This document shows, piece after piece, positions 28,236-38,169 of a stretch of 64,000 nucleotides of DNA. This DNA comes from Nitrospirota bacterium (GTDB lineage: Bacteria; Nitrospirota; Thermodesulfovibrionia; UBA6902): assembly GCA_016234115.1 (NCBI GenBank), contig JACRHD010000067.1, forward strand, positions 77,875 through 141,874. The letters run 5' to 3'. A model generated the notes under the pieces. It was not told the DNA's origin, did no database searches, and was given only the letters and a program-made list of their open reading frames with translations. Numbering within the stretch: the first letter of the stretch is position 1; each line of letters starts with the position of its first letter. The position numbers were made by a program, and so were the translations under genes.

Positions 28236-28288
28236 ACGCCATTATCCGGCGCGCTGTGATGACACCTGATCCTGCGTCCTGATAAGCC

Positions 28289-29470
28289 TTACAGGCCCTT
28301 CAGTCTTTCGTTCAGGCATATGATTATTTTAGTTGCCGACTCGATCTGGTCTTCAAGATGTCGTAATTCACCATGCGCATGATTTTCTTTTTCAGCCTGC
28401 AGATGTACGCCGACCGGCGCATTCTTAAGCTCTTTCAGGAGGTCCAGGATTTCTGTTGTCCCGCTTTTCTCAAATATTTTTATTACCTCTGCAGTATCGT
28501 TCCCGATATTGCCGATCTTGTCGGACATCGATGTAATCTCGGATATATTGTTATTGACTTTTTCTTCGAGCCTGATCAGCCTGAGAGCAATGTCCTCTAA
28601 ATTCAGTCCACCCCGGGTCCTGCCGCTTTCTGGTTCCGCCGCAACCTGTGATTCATTCCAGTAATCGCCTGATTCGAGGTCTCTTGCGACCTCTCCGACT
28701 GTCCCGGCAGTTACCTCGGCGCTGCCTTCCACATATGCGCTCAACAGAGTAAAATCACAGAGGATATTAATCAGTCTCGGTATCCCGCGGCTGAAACGGT
28801 AGATAGTATTAAGCATGTCGTCCTGAAATTTAATTGCCTCCGGGTTCCCGGCAATGGCCAGCCGGTGCCGGATGTAATCAGCCGTCTCATCAATCGTCAG
28901 CGGAGCAATGTGATAACTCACGCTAATACGCTGCCGCAACTGCAGGAGCTCAGGCAGCATGAGGGTCTTTTTCAGTTCGGGCTGGCCTACGAGTATTATC
29001 TGCACCAGCTTGGCCCTGTCGGTCTCGAGGTTTGAGAGCAGCCTTATTTCTTCCAGAAGGTCCGCTGAAAGGTTCTGCGCTTCATCGATAAGCAATACCG
29101 GCTGCAGTTTCTTCGAGTACTGATCAACAAGAAACAGGTTTAATTCGCTCAGCAGGCGGGTCTTGTTTTTCCCCTCCACATCCAGCCCGAAATCTTCATT
29201 GATCATTGATATCAGTTGCTCGGAAGAGACCTTTGTATTGTTTATTTTTGAAAGCCTGATCGTGCCCTCAAGGTTCTTAATGAGATTCCGGATAATCGTG
29301 GTCTTGCCTGAGCCGATTTCGCCCGTCAGAAGAATAAAGCCCACTTTTTCCTTTATCCCGTAATTAAGATAAGTGATGGCTTTATGATGGGTTTTGCTTA
29401 AAAAAAGAAAATCGGGATTCGGGACCAGATCAAACGGCTTGTATTTGAAATTAAAGTGCTTCTCATACAT
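28289..29470 (-). CDS. XrtA/PEP-CTERM system-associated AAA ATPase (ExeA/GspA-like)
   Basis: A 393-residue ATPase. It begins MYEKHFNFKYKPFDLVPNPDFLF, the standard opening of this family, with Walker A GEIGSGKTT near residue 48 and Walker B LLIDEAQNL near 125, then the sensor-like LLSNLET. A C-terminal coiled-coil-like region follows (about 300-390). I choose the ATG at 29468-29470: an in-frame upstream extension would run into the preceding gene, and AGGTG lies 8 bp before this ATG. 10 bp follow the outer-membrane gene stop. Probable role in coordinating EPS export or chain length. Confidence 0.9.
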   Translation of the reverse strand: MYEKHFNFKYKPFDLVPNPDFLFLSKTHHKAITYLNYGIKEKVGFILLTGEIGSGKTTIIRNLIKNLEGTIRLSKINNTKVSSEQLISMINEDFGLDVEGKNKTRLLSELNLFLVDQYSKKLQPVLLIDEAQNLSADLLEEIRLLSNLETDRAKLVQIILVGQPELKKTLMLPELLQLRQRISVSYHIAPLTIDETADYIRHRLAIAGNPEAIKFQDDMLNTIYRFSRGIPRLINILCDFTLLSAYVEGSAEVTAGTVGEVARDLESGDYWNESQVAAEPESGRTRGGLNLEDIALRLIRLEEKVNNNISEITSMSDKIGNIGNDTAEVIKIFEKSGTTEILDLLKELKNAPVGVHLQAEKENHAHGELRHLEDQIESATKIIICLNERLKGL

Positions 29471-29480
29471 TTCCAAACAC

Positions 29481-30731
29481 CTAAAAAGCCGCCTTCGCCT
29501 GAAGCCACGCAATATTGTTCACAAAATCTTCAGTCTCTATGTCCGAATCTCTGTTGCTGTATCTGTATCCGAGTTCAGCCGATATGTTCCGCGTCAGCCT
29601 ATAATTGATCCTGCCTGCCGCGCCGTATCTGACGACTTTTTCATCTCCTGGCGAAAATTTCTGTCTCTCCCATTCTCCATCAACTGCAATGTCCATGACG
29701 GATGTCAGGGGACGCGTCAGCCCGGCGGTCACCCCTGCCGCCCTGTCTTTCCTGTCGATTTGTAAAAATTCATCTTCCAAATAATAAGGCCTCAACGTCA
29801 AAGTCAGGACCTTGCCGGCAGTCAGGCTGATATCGGCCCTTCGATGCCTGTATGTCCCGTCAATAGGAGAATCCTCAAAGGACGTCCCGTAGCCCAGAGT
29901 CATTGAGGCATCCTTCGTGATCCTGAACCTGTAATCGGTATTGATATTCCAGAAAGTCCTGCCGAGGTCGTCCGTTGCCTCGTAGTCGAATTCCGCCCTT
30001 CCGACTTCCCCCTTGATCACGAAATCCGGCGTTACCTCATATGCGGCAAAGACGGACGCCCGATGGCTGTTATATTCTTCAATTATGCCCGCGACTTCCG
30101 ATTCAGGGAGGTATATATAATATTTGTATCTTAATTCTCCGCTCAGGTTGGTCAAGATCTTCCTGCTGAGCGTTAAGAAAGCGGAATGACTTTCAGAATC
30201 CGTATCCTCTTCAGCCCGGTACCATATATTCTGATACTGGTATCCCATCGTTGCGGCGACGGCCCGTCCTATCGGCAACACCGTATACGGGGATACTGAA
30301 AAAATGTTGTTTTCGGTCATATTGACCAATAGATTATCAGCGGCAAAGCGTTCCCTGATATCGACAGGGACCCTCCGATAGGTATCGGCGACATCGATAA
30401 AGACCCTGCTGAGAGGAGCGGCATGTGCCTGGAAATCGATGTTCTGGGAATCTTTCAAACTCGTATCGTTAAATTCGTCGTGACGGCTGTAAAATCTGAA
30501 ATTCAGGCTGTAATCAAGTTTCAGGTCCAGCATCTTGCCGGGCGAATATTCAACCGCAAGATTCGGCGTAATGGTTGTAATGAAATCGTCCTCGGCGCCG
30601 GATTCCGTAAGCAGGAGATTATCATTATATTCTTCTCTTATGCTGACGCCGGGGGTTATCGTCTTCGCATACAGGGCCGCTTCCGTTAAGAGCAGCGCCG
30701 CCGCAAGCATGAAAAATATTGCCCTCTTCAT
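29481..30731 (-). CDS. Outer-membrane beta-barrel protein, PEP-CTERM system-associated
   Basis: A 416-residue protein with a signal peptide (residues 1-22, ending LYAK) and many alternating amphipathic strands, such as DLKLDYSLNFRFYS and ISAELGYRYSNRDSD, and a C-terminal AWLQAKAAF ending in Phe, as outer-membrane barrels do. ITPGVSIREEYNDNLLLTE near the start is the hallmark opening of the PEP-CTERM-associated outer-membrane family. It may form the EPS secretion pore together with the Wza-like protein. It overlaps the kinase gene by 4 bp. Confidence 0.85.
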   Translation of the reverse strand: MKRAIFFMLAAALLLTEAALYAKTITPGVSIREEYNDNLLLTESGAEDDFITTITPNLAVEYSPGKMLDLKLDYSLNFRFYSRHDEFNDTSLKDSQNIDFQAHAAPLSRVFIDVADTYRRVPVDIRERFAADNLLVNMTENNIFSVSPYTVLPIGRAVAATMGYQYQNIWYRAEEDTDSESHSAFLTLSRKILTNLSGELRYKYYIYLPESEVAGIIEEYNSHRASVFAAYEVTPDFVIKGEVGRAEFDYEATDDLGRTFWNINTDYRFRITKDASMTLGYGTSFEDSPIDGTYRHRRADISLTAGKVLTLTLRPYYLEDEFLQIDRKDRAAGVTAGLTRPLTSVMDIAVDGEWERQKFSPGDEKVVRYGAAGRINYRLTRNISAELGYRYSNRDSDIETEDFVNNIAWLQAKAAF

Positions 30732-31546
30732 TTTTTCTCCTTCTTCCTGTCTTTATAATTATAATAATAGTACCGTGAATAATGACCGTCCAGGTTTTCG
30801 ACGCTCGCATGATTAAACACCACGCCCAATATCCTTGATTCCTTGAGCAGGTTCACTGCGTTCTCAATGGAGTTCTTATGTGCCCGACCTTCCCTGATGA
30901 CAAAAATTACGCCGTCCACAAATTCGCCGAGAGTTATCGCGTCCGCAAAAGGCAATATCGGCGGGGTATCGATAATAACGTACCGGTCCATGTACCTGTG
31001 CTTGACTTCTTTGACAAGCGCCTTCATCTTGTCGGATGAAAGCAGCTCCACGGGATTCTCTGGGCCGCGGCCTGCAGGCAGAAACATCAGGTTGCCGATG
31101 CCTGTCTTCACAAGGATCTCGGAAAGGTCCATATCACGGGTCAGATAGTCCGCGAGGCCGTATTCATAAGTTATCCCGAGATATTTGTGTATCATGGGTT
31201 TTCTCATGTCCGCGTCTATCAGCAGGATCGAATGATCTATCTCCTGCGCCAATGTTATCGCAAGATTCAGCGCGGTAAGACTCTTGCCTTCGCTGTCGAC
31301 CGAACTCGTGATCATGACGGTATTGAGAAAATCCTCTTTTGTTTCCCTGATCAGCATGGACTTGAGTCTCCTGTATTCTTCGGCGACGGGTGAATCAGGC
31401 CGGGTGATCGTTACAAGGCAGTGATTGCTTACGCTGGACGGACTGGGTCTCTCTGAAAAATCCTGTCTCCTGCCCCGGACCACGGAAGCGGTCCCGGTCT
31501 CCCTCATCTTTGCTGCCTTTTCCAATGCCTCTTCGATTTTACTCAT
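30728..31546 (-). CDS. XrtA-associated tyrosine autokinase (BY-kinase, CpsD-like)
   Basis: A 272-residue cytoplasmic bacterial tyrosine kinase. MSKIEEALEKAAKMRE is the usual start. Walker A is SSVDSEGKSLTALNLA, with Asp in place of the usual Pro-Gly; Walker A' is LLIDADMRKP, and Walker B is VIIDTPPIL. The C-terminal tail has a tyrosine cluster (YSRYYYYNY, residues about 255-264), the autophosphorylation site. It acts with the adjacent Wzz-like protein to set chain length; in some systems the two are fused, here they are separate and 36 bp apart. Confidence 0.92.
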   Translation of the reverse strand: MSKIEEALEKAAKMRETGTASVVRGRRQDFSERPSPSSVSNHCLVTITRPDSPVAEEYRRLKSMLIRETKEDFLNTVMITSSVDSEGKSLTALNLAITLAQEIDHSILLIDADMRKPMIHKYLGITYEYGLADYLTRDMDLSEILVKTGIGNLMFLPAGRGPENPVELLSSDKMKALVKEVKHRYMDRYVIIDTPPILPFADAITLGEFVDGVIFVIREGRAHKNSIENAVNLLKESRILGVVFNHASVENLDGHYSRYYYYNYKDRKKEKK

Positions 31547-31582
31547 TCGATAACCTCTTGGTCTCCTTAAATTTCAATACCC

Positions 31583-33142
31583 TCAGAAAAATTTCCCGAA
31601 TGTCTCTCTTACAAGAAGAAGTCCTATAAGCGAAAGATATGTTAAAGAGACGGCATAAACAGTCCTGTCCGTCTTCTTCTTTTTCATTATTTCCTCTTCC
31701 GTAACGATCTGCGGGATCACGGCGAGGACCGGGGCTTTAAATATCTTTCTGAGATCATCAACCGTTTTTACGGAATGGTCCAGGTTATACAGCAGCAAAA
31801 CAGTCCCGAAACCAGCCGCAATGCCTGCGACGATTCCGGCAAGTATCATCATGACCCTGTTGGGGCTTACAGGCTTCGTCGGCAGGATTGCAGGGTCGAT
31901 GATCCTGAAGGTTTCCGTCTTGTCCTGGATCTCCATCTGCTTGGAAACCTCGCTCTGTCCGAGCTTTAATACAAGTTCATCATCAATTTTTTTGTATGTG
32001 TCCCTTTCTCTTTCAAGGTCCGCAAGGGTCTTCTTCTCCGTCGGTATGTCTCTCAGATATGATTTCTTTGTTTCAATGCGTTCCTTCTGATGTCTCGCCT
32101 TCGCAGCAAGCGCCGCCAGGTCGGTGTCTATTTTTGAAAGCTCTTCTTTAAGCTTCTGATGAATGGGATTCAGGGTCGTCATCTCCGTTTCGGAGCCCTG
32201 ACGGTTTTCCTCCTCCTGAGGATTGTTCCGCAACTGTCTCGTGAGGGTCTCAATCTCGGCCTTGATCCTGATGACCTCGGGATAGTTGTCCGTAAACTTT
32301 ACCAGCAGCTCATTTAATCTGTTCTGCAGCGCAATTAGTCTGTCGCTTACGGAATCCCCTTTCGTACGGCCCAGCATCGCCACAGTATACGGTTTCTCGT
32401 CTTTGAGCTGCTTCTCGATTAAAGATTTCCTTGCATTCAATTCCATTTGCTGCGATCCGATGGACTCTAAATCCTCCTGCGCCCGTTTGATCTCATCCAC
32501 AACCGACTTCTCGTCGATGGATATAAAAATCCCTCTATTCTTCCTGTAGGTTATTATCTTCTCTTCCGCCAGGTCCATTTTTTCCTTGAAAAATTTCCTC
32601 TGGTCGGTAAGAAACTTGTTGGCTTCATAAGACTCATCTCTCTTTGCCGACAGGTTTTCCTCGACATACCGCCTTACCAGCGTATTGACGTAGTCTCTTG
32701 CAAGCGTAGGGTTCTTGTCCCTGTAAGTAACCGAGAACCAGTCTGCTTCGTTCCCGCCTTTATTGACCATTTTGATCACGGTCCTGGCCTGAAAGTTCCG
32801 GACGAGCTCCTCCATCTCCCTGGGTTTGTCCCTCTCCGTGTCAGTTTCAATCTCGTCCACTACCTTCATAATGAGGTTCCTGCTTGTCATGGTATAAGAC
32901 AGCACACGGATCCTTTCATCCAGTGACGGAGTTATGGCGATATTCTGAACAAGACGGTTGATGACGTTTCTCTCGACCAGAACGGTACACTGCGCTTCAT
33001 ACATTTTAGGCACAAAATAGCTGCCCCATACTATGACCGACATGCAAAACATTGAAACAGCAATAAACAGGTATCGCCGTCCCATAATAATCTGCCAGTA
33101 TTTCTTGATATCTATCTGCACATTCTCATTCGGGATCCGCAT
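31583..33142 (-). CDS. XrtA-associated chain-length determinant (Wzz/PCP-2-like)
   Basis: A 519-residue inner-membrane protein. It begins with a short cytoplasmic part (IDIKKYWQIIMGRRYLFIAV), has a first transmembrane helix near residues 25-45, and a large periplasmic coiled coil with long Glu/Lys-rich helices. A Pro-rich PTKPVSPNRVMMILAGIVAGIAAG segment forms the second helix near 430. These are the features of polysaccharide co-polymerases. A third hydrophobic stretch near 495-512 closes the chain. Lies between the Wza-like and kinase genes. Confidence 0.92.
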   Translation of the reverse strand: MRIPNENVQIDIKKYWQIIMGRRYLFIAVSMFCMSVIVWGSYFVPKMYEAQCTVLVERNVINRLVQNIAITPSLDERIRVLSYTMTSRNLIMKVVDEIETDTERDKPREMEELVRNFQARTVIKMVNKGGNEADWFSVTYRDKNPTLARDYVNTLVRRYVEENLSAKRDESYEANKFLTDQRKFFKEKMDLAEEKIITYRKNRGIFISIDEKSVVDEIKRAQEDLESIGSQQMELNARKSLIEKQLKDEKPYTVAMLGRTKGDSVSDRLIALQNRLNELLVKFTDNYPEVIRIKAEIETLTRQLRNNPQEEENRQGSETEMTTLNPIHQKLKEELSKIDTDLAALAAKARHQKERIETKKSYLRDIPTEKKTLADLERERDTYKKIDDELVLKLGQSEVSKQMEIQDKTETFRIIDPAILPTKPVSPNRVMMILAGIVAGIAAGFGTVLLLYNLDHSVKTVDDLRKIFKAPVLAVIPQIVTEEEIMKKKKTDRTVYAVSLTYLSLIGLLLVRETFGKFF

Positions 33143-33154
33143 TGTGTTCTCCTT

Positions 33155-33955
33155 CTAAAACAGCCTTTCCTTTACGACAACGACGTCACCGGGCATAATG
33201 GCCACGTTTCTGGTCAAATCGCCCTTCATCAGGTCTTTCGCGTTGACGGAGATTTTCGAGCTCTCGCCGCTTTCGTTTTTCCTGAAGACCTCCACGTCGC
33301 TCTCCTTCGCAAATTCCGTAAATCCACCCGCGTTCAGGATGACGTCCATAACAGTAAGTCCCTCTCTGTAAGGGACGGTGGCCGGCTTGATGACGGCGCC
33401 GACGATGCTGACCCTGTTGTCGAAATTGTCCGGGATGAAAAGCATGTCGTCAGGCTCCAGCACAATGTCCCGGGCAAAATCTCCTTTTTCAAATAATTTG
33501 GAAAACCCGTTCATTATCTTTTTCTTGTCCCTGACCAGATACGCATTTTCCATGTCCGCGTTTTCCATCGAACCCAGTTGAGAAAGAAACTCAAGGAGGG
33601 TCGTTTCCCTGGTAAGTGTCCTGACCCCGGCGACAGCGCCCTTGCCAAAAACAAATATCCGGTAATTGGTCATGCCCGTCACTATGACGGTGACGATCGG
33701 CGTTTTTATTACTTTGGCAAGTTCCCGCTCAAGGACGCCGGTCAATTCCTTGGGGGTCAGCCCGGAGGCCTTTAGTTCCCCTAATGACGGGATCGATATT
33801 TTTCCGTCCGGCCTGACCGTTGTCGATAGGCTTAACTCGGGACTTCCCCATACGGATATCTGGAGCGCGTCCCCGCCGCCTATGACATAGTCCCCGGCAA
33901 AGGCGCCGGCCGTAAGGAAAATACAACATAATGCCGTAAAAATAATTTTTTTCAT
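33155..33955 (-). CDS. Wza-like polysaccharide export protein (XrtA-associated)
   Basis: A 266-residue periplasmic/outer-membrane protein. I choose the ATG at 33953-33955: it gives a clean signal peptide MKKIIFTALCCIFLTAGAFA and has GGAGAGG 6 bp upstream. After cleavage come YVIGGGDALQISVWGSPELS and RPDGKISIPSLGELKASG, the poly_export domain, then two SLBB-type segments (IFVFGKGAVAGV and VSIVGAVIKPATVP). No lipobox Cys follows the cleavage site although the signal contains CC. It forms the outer-membrane export channel or its periplasmic part. Confidence 0.92.
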   Translation of the reverse strand: MKKIIFTALCCIFLTAGAFAGDYVIGGGDALQISVWGSPELSLSTTVRPDGKISIPSLGELKASGLTPKELTGVLERELAKVIKTPIVTVIVTGMTNYRIFVFGKGAVAGVRTLTRETTLLEFLSQLGSMENADMENAYLVRDKKKIMNGFSKLFEKGDFARDIVLEPDDMLFIPDNFDNRVSIVGAVIKPATVPYREGLTVMDVILNAGGFTEFAKESDVEVFRKNESGESSKISVNAKDLMKGDLTRNVAIMPGDVVVVKERLF

Positions 33956-34021
33956 ACCCTCTCCGCTACGTTTAGTTTCGGCTGACAAACAGTAATCCTT
34001 TAACCTCAAATCCCGCCCCGA

Positions 34022-35407
34022 TTATCTGCCGCCTCTGCCGAAAATAATGACCTTGACAGTATTCAGAATAATAAGCATATCAATGGAGAAAGATTGATAT
34101 TTTATATAGTAAAGGTCATATCTCAACTTTTCAATGGCGTCCTCCATCGAATCTCCGTATTCATATTTTACCTGGGCCCATCCGGTGACCCCGGGCTTTG
34201 TGCAATGCCTTTCAGAATAATAGGGAATCTGTTTTTTCAACGATTCGACAAAAAAAGGTCTTTCGGGCCTTGGACCGATGAAACTCATTTCGCCGCGAAC
34301 AACGTTGAACAACTGGGGCAGCTCATCCAGGCGGGTCTTCCTCAAGAGTTTTCCCACTTTCGTAATACGCTTGTCGCCTGCCTGGGACCACACAGGACCC
34401 GTATTCTTTTCAGCGTCCTGGATCATGGTCCTGAATTTGTACAGGGTGAAATGCCTTTCACCTTCTCCAACCCGCTTTTGCCTGAATAATACGGGCCCCT
34501 TCGAACCCAATTTGATCAGGGCGGGAATTATTAATAGAAAAGGTAGCGACAGGACAATGCCGGAGATCGCGAAAAATACGTCAAACAGGCGTTTGATATA
34601 CCGCCAAAACGGGGTGACCCTGAATCCGTCCGAAAAAATAAGGTGGCTTGGGTTCATGTTTTCAATAAGTAATTTACCTGTCATCTGCTCGTAAAAAGAC
34701 GGCCCGTCGATTATATCTATGCCCTGCAGCTTGCAATTGAGGACCTCTCTGACAGGGAAAGCGCCCCTTCTTTCGCTGAGAGAAACCACTATCTTTTGTA
34801 CCTTCTCTTTCGACGCGATGGAAAGCAGACCATCTCCGTTGCCTATTACGTAATCCTTCGGGACGTGAATCGGCTCATCGGTACAGTTGATATAACCGGC
34901 CAGCGCAAAACCGTTATTATTGCTGAGAAGAAGGTTCCCCATTGTCTCGGCTACAGGACCCGTCCCGATAATCAGGACCTTTTTGGCCACCACAGGCAGT
35001 CTTAAAACCATCACGTAACCGACGTGCCAGACGGCCTGCAGCAGGATCGAATAGACTATGGAAAAAATCAGGATGCCTCTGCCGATCTGGACATAGGGTA
35101 TAAAATAATAAAATGCGCCAAGCGCAAGAAACGCCAGGAAATTCGCAAGCGTTATCCGCAGGAAGACCTCTTTCTTGTCAGTTATGTTGTCGTCGTCATA
35201 AAGGTCTACCAGAAAACACATGAACACCACAATTATGGAAAATGTAAGCGCCCTTGGAATAAGAGGATCATATGTGCTCAATACTTGAGGGGGACCGCCC
35301 ATAAACCTCTGAAAAATGCCGGCATAAACGGCCGCGAAAGAGATAATAATATCCCCCCCGATTAAAAAGGCGCTTTTTGACGCTAAATGGTTCCTCAGAA
35401 AGTTCAT
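34022..35407 (-). CDS. Initiating undecaprenyl-phosphate sugar phosphotransferase (polyisoprenyl-phosphate hexose-1-P transferase)
   Basis: A 461-residue enzyme with four to five N-terminal helices, a central Rossmann-like CoA-binding domain (KVLIIGTGPVAETM near residue 142), one re-entrant helix near 280, and a catalytic C-terminal domain. The latter has KFRTM, KRITKVGKLLRKTRLDELPQ and SFIGPRPERP, the standard motifs. It transfers a sugar-1-phosphate to undecaprenyl phosphate, starting EPS repeat synthesis. Its ATG overlaps the PrsT stop by 4 bp. Confidence 0.94.
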   Translation of the reverse strand: MNFLRNHLASKSAFLIGGDIIISFAAVYAGIFQRFMGGPPQVLSTYDPLIPRALTFSIIVVFMCFLVDLYDDDNITDKKEVFLRITLANFLAFLALGAFYYFIPYVQIGRGILIFSIVYSILLQAVWHVGYVMVLRLPVVAKKVLIIGTGPVAETMGNLLLSNNNGFALAGYINCTDEPIHVPKDYVIGNGDGLLSIASKEKVQKIVVSLSERRGAFPVREVLNCKLQGIDIIDGPSFYEQMTGKLLIENMNPSHLIFSDGFRVTPFWRYIKRLFDVFFAISGIVLSLPFLLIIPALIKLGSKGPVLFRQKRVGEGERHFTLYKFRTMIQDAEKNTGPVWSQAGDKRITKVGKLLRKTRLDELPQLFNVVRGEMSFIGPRPERPFFVESLKKQIPYYSERHCTKPGVTGWAQVKYEYGDSMEDAIEKLRYDLYYIKYQSFSIDMLIILNTVKVIIFGRGGR

Positions 35408-38169
35408 TGTCCTTTTATGTCATCAAGGTATTTTTGAGCAGTTTCGTAAAAGGCAAAGGGCGCAAGCCGCCCAAGACGGATTGAGTTTTTCATCTGCTCT
35501 TCCGCCTTGTTTTTCATTCCCTTTTTAAGATACGTCAATCCGAGGTGATACCGCACGGTAGGGTCCCCGGGGATATAATAGGTCGCCTCTATAAGATATT
35601 TCAGGGCGTCGTCATATTTACCGGCGTTATAAAGTACCCAGCCCAGAGTATCGGTAACGCTGCCGTCCTTCGGCGCCAGATGTTTTGCCCGGAGGGCCAG
35701 ATCTTCGGCCCTGTCAAGGGGGCCGTGTCCCTCCGTGTAGAGATATGCAAGGTTATTCAGGGCCGGTACATAGTCTTTCGAAAGCTCCAGCACTTTCTGA
35801 TATTTCAGAGCGGCGTCCTTCTTCTTCCCCGTCTGCTCAAGGATGCTCGCCTGATAAAAATAAGCGGGCGCATATTTATGGTCCGCAGTTATCATGCCGC
35901 TGAAGACTTCCTCCGCCTTCCCGAACTCTTTCACGGCAATATAAATCCTGCCGATCGCCCCCTCTGTTTCAACGCTGCCGGGATTCAATTCCTGCGCCTT
36001 CTTTAAGGCGGCGAGGGCCTGATCATACCGTTTTTCTTCGGTATATACCGACGCAAGCGCGCGATGCCCGATGTCCTTTCCAGGGTGAAGGGAGATTATC
36101 TCCCTGGCCGTCTTTTCAGCCAAAATGAAGTCTTTTTTCCTTATATAGAGATTTGTCAGACCCTTCAGGACATTTGTCCTGTCATCACCGGCGTCCAGCA
36201 GCCGCTTTAACTCCCTTACGGCGCCGTCATAGTCGCCCATTTCCGCATAAACATTAGCCATACCTGCCGAGCCCGTTTCCATGGATATGTCCTTTATATC
36301 CTGATACACGGACAGGGCTTCCTTATATTTTCCGTCGGACGCATGCATGAGCCCCAGTATCTCCCTGGCCCGGACGTTCTTGGGGTCCACATGCAATGCC
36401 TCTTCAATAACTTTTACGGCCTGCCCCGTATCATTTCTTCTCTGATAATAGCCCGCCAGCGCTATATAGGCCGCTGTTTTCCCGCCCTCCTTTGCCTTCA
36501 TATAATATGACAGCGCTTCCGCATCGTTGTTGCCGGATTCCATGATCCTTGCCAGCGTCAATAATGCCGTTATGTTGGAGGGGTCAAACTCGAGTACTTT
36601 TTTGTATTCTTTTATCGCCTTTTCCTTCTCGCCCTTACTGATATAAAGGACTGCCAGATTGAAATAAGACATGAACATATTCTTGTCCGCGGATACGGCC
36701 TTTTCAAAACTCTGCTTCGCTTTCTCAATGTCCCTGTCGATGAGATGCGCCGTTCCGATCATGTTATAGAGAATTGCATCGCCCGCTTTCCCTTTCAGCC
36801 CTTCATTCAGGGTCCTGAGGGCGTCACGGGACCTGTTGTTTCTAAGGTAATACTTCGCAAGAATGATCCTGCTGTCGAGCACATCGGGAGCCATTTTGAC
36901 CGCGCTGACAAATTCTTTTTCAGCCTCCTGCGCATCTCCGGACAACAGGTTGAACGCGCCCTTCTTCAGATGGGCGTCAACCAGCCCCGGATTAAGCTCG
37001 ATAGCTTTATCGAATTCTTCCATTGCCAGGTCCCCTTTGTTCATTGCAAGATAAGCGCTGCCCAGGAGGTTATGGGCAAAGGCATTGTTTTCATCCACCG
37101 CCAATACCTTTTTGGCCTCTCTTTCCGTTTCTTCCGCCCTGCCCTTTTTCAGGTGTGTAAAGGCGAGTAAAAGATGCGGCTGCGCCAGGTCGGGTCTTCT
37201 GTCGACCACTTTCTGGAATTCACTGACCGCCTGTTCGAGGTTTCCCTTTTGAAGGTTACATAAACCGAGATAATAATACGCGCCCGGCACAGGAGATTTT
37301 TTTACGGCTTCATGGAGGGAGCCTATTGCGTCATCTATTTTCTTTTCATGATAGAAAATCAACCCCTTGAGATACGGGATCTCGGGGCGGTCTTTATTCG
37401 TCTTTTCCATTTGTTCAACCAGGGTCCGGGCTTTTTCCGTTCTGTTACCCGTCAGATATGCCAGCCCCTGTTCAAACTGCGCGGTAATGTCCTCAGGATA
37501 CTTGTCAATTACTCTCTGATATACGGCTATCACATCTTCCGTCCGGCCCTGAGCCTGCCGGATCCTGGCAAGCATATACAGCGCCTTTATATTGTCGCTT
37601 TCGGAACCGAGGACTTCGTTTATCAGTGTCTCGGCCTGTGTCGCTTTCTTCTGCGCCAGATAAAGGTCCGAAAGAATTATCTTTGAAGATATTCTCTGCG
37701 GGGATATCTTCAGCGCCCTGTACAGGTATTCCTCCGCTTTTGGATAGTCCCTCCTGACTGCATATATGGAAGCGGCGACCTCATATGCTTCCGCGTTATC
37801 GCCGACCTTGCTCAGATAAAGTTCAATCTCATTAACGGCGTCATTTATCTTTGACAGCCCGGTGTATGCCCTTGCAAGAGCTATGTGCGTTTCATGATAA
37901 GACGGATTTAATTTAAGCGCCTTGAGCAATTCTTTTTCAGCCGGGTCATATTGTCCCAGAGCAATATATGCCAGGCCGAGCCGATACCTCGCTTCAAAAT
38001 TGTTCTGCTCATTTTCAATGGCCTTCTTGAAGGCAATGACCGCCCCGCCGGCATTTCCGCTTTCAAGATACTTAACGCCCTTCTCGTAATACTGCTGTTT
38101 GCTGAGGTCCCTGCTGCAGCCCGCGGTTATTGCAAGCAGTATAACAGTAAGGACAATTACACTACGCAA
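35404..38169 (-). CDS. prsT: PEP-CTERM system TPR-repeat lipoprotein PrsT
   Basis: A 921-residue exported lipoprotein. The signal peptide ends in the lipobox ITAGC (Cys near residue 18). The rest is a solenoid of about twenty-two TPR units with typical W/L-G-Y-A-F-A-P spacing, for example ARYRLGLAYIALGQYDPAEKELLKALKLNP. PrsT is a marker of XrtA-type EPS/protein-sorting loci. The start is a TTG at 38167-38169: GGAGGG lies 9 bp before it inside the last codons of the preceding receiver gene, no nearby ATG keeps the signal peptide, and the two genes overlap by 8 bp. Confidence 0.93.
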   Translation of the reverse strand: MRSVIVLTVILLAITAGCSRDLSKQQYYEKGVKYLESGNAGGAVIAFKKAIENEQNNFEARYRLGLAYIALGQYDPAEKELLKALKLNPSYHETHIALARAYTGLSKINDAVNEIELYLSKVGDNAEAYEVAASIYAVRRDYPKAEEYLYRALKISPQRISSKIILSDLYLAQKKATQAETLINEVLGSESDNIKALYMLARIRQAQGRTEDVIAVYQRVIDKYPEDITAQFEQGLAYLTGNRTEKARTLVEQMEKTNKDRPEIPYLKGLIFYHEKKIDDAIGSLHEAVKKSPVPGAYYYLGLCNLQKGNLEQAVSEFQKVVDRRPDLAQPHLLLAFTHLKKGRAEETEREAKKVLAVDENNAFAHNLLGSAYLAMNKGDLAMEEFDKAIELNPGLVDAHLKKGAFNLLSGDAQEAEKEFVSAVKMAPDVLDSRIILAKYYLRNNRSRDALRTLNEGLKGKAGDAILYNMIGTAHLIDRDIEKAKQSFEKAVSADKNMFMSYFNLAVLYISKGEKEKAIKEYKKVLEFDPSNITALLTLARIMESGNNDAEALSYYMKAKEGGKTAAYIALAGYYQRRNDTGQAVKVIEEALHVDPKNVRAREILGLMHASDGKYKEALSVYQDIKDISMETGSAGMANVYAEMGDYDGAVRELKRLLDAGDDRTNVLKGLTNLYIRKKDFILAEKTAREIISLHPGKDIGHRALASVYTEEKRYDQALAALKKAQELNPGSVETEGAIGRIYIAVKEFGKAEEVFSGMITADHKYAPAYFYQASILEQTGKKKDAALKYQKVLELSKDYVPALNNLAYLYTEGHGPLDRAEDLALRAKHLAPKDGSVTDTLGWVLYNAGKYDDALKYLIEATYYIPGDPTVRYHLGLTYLKKGMKNKAEEQMKNSIRLGRLAPFAFYETAQKYLDDIKGQ

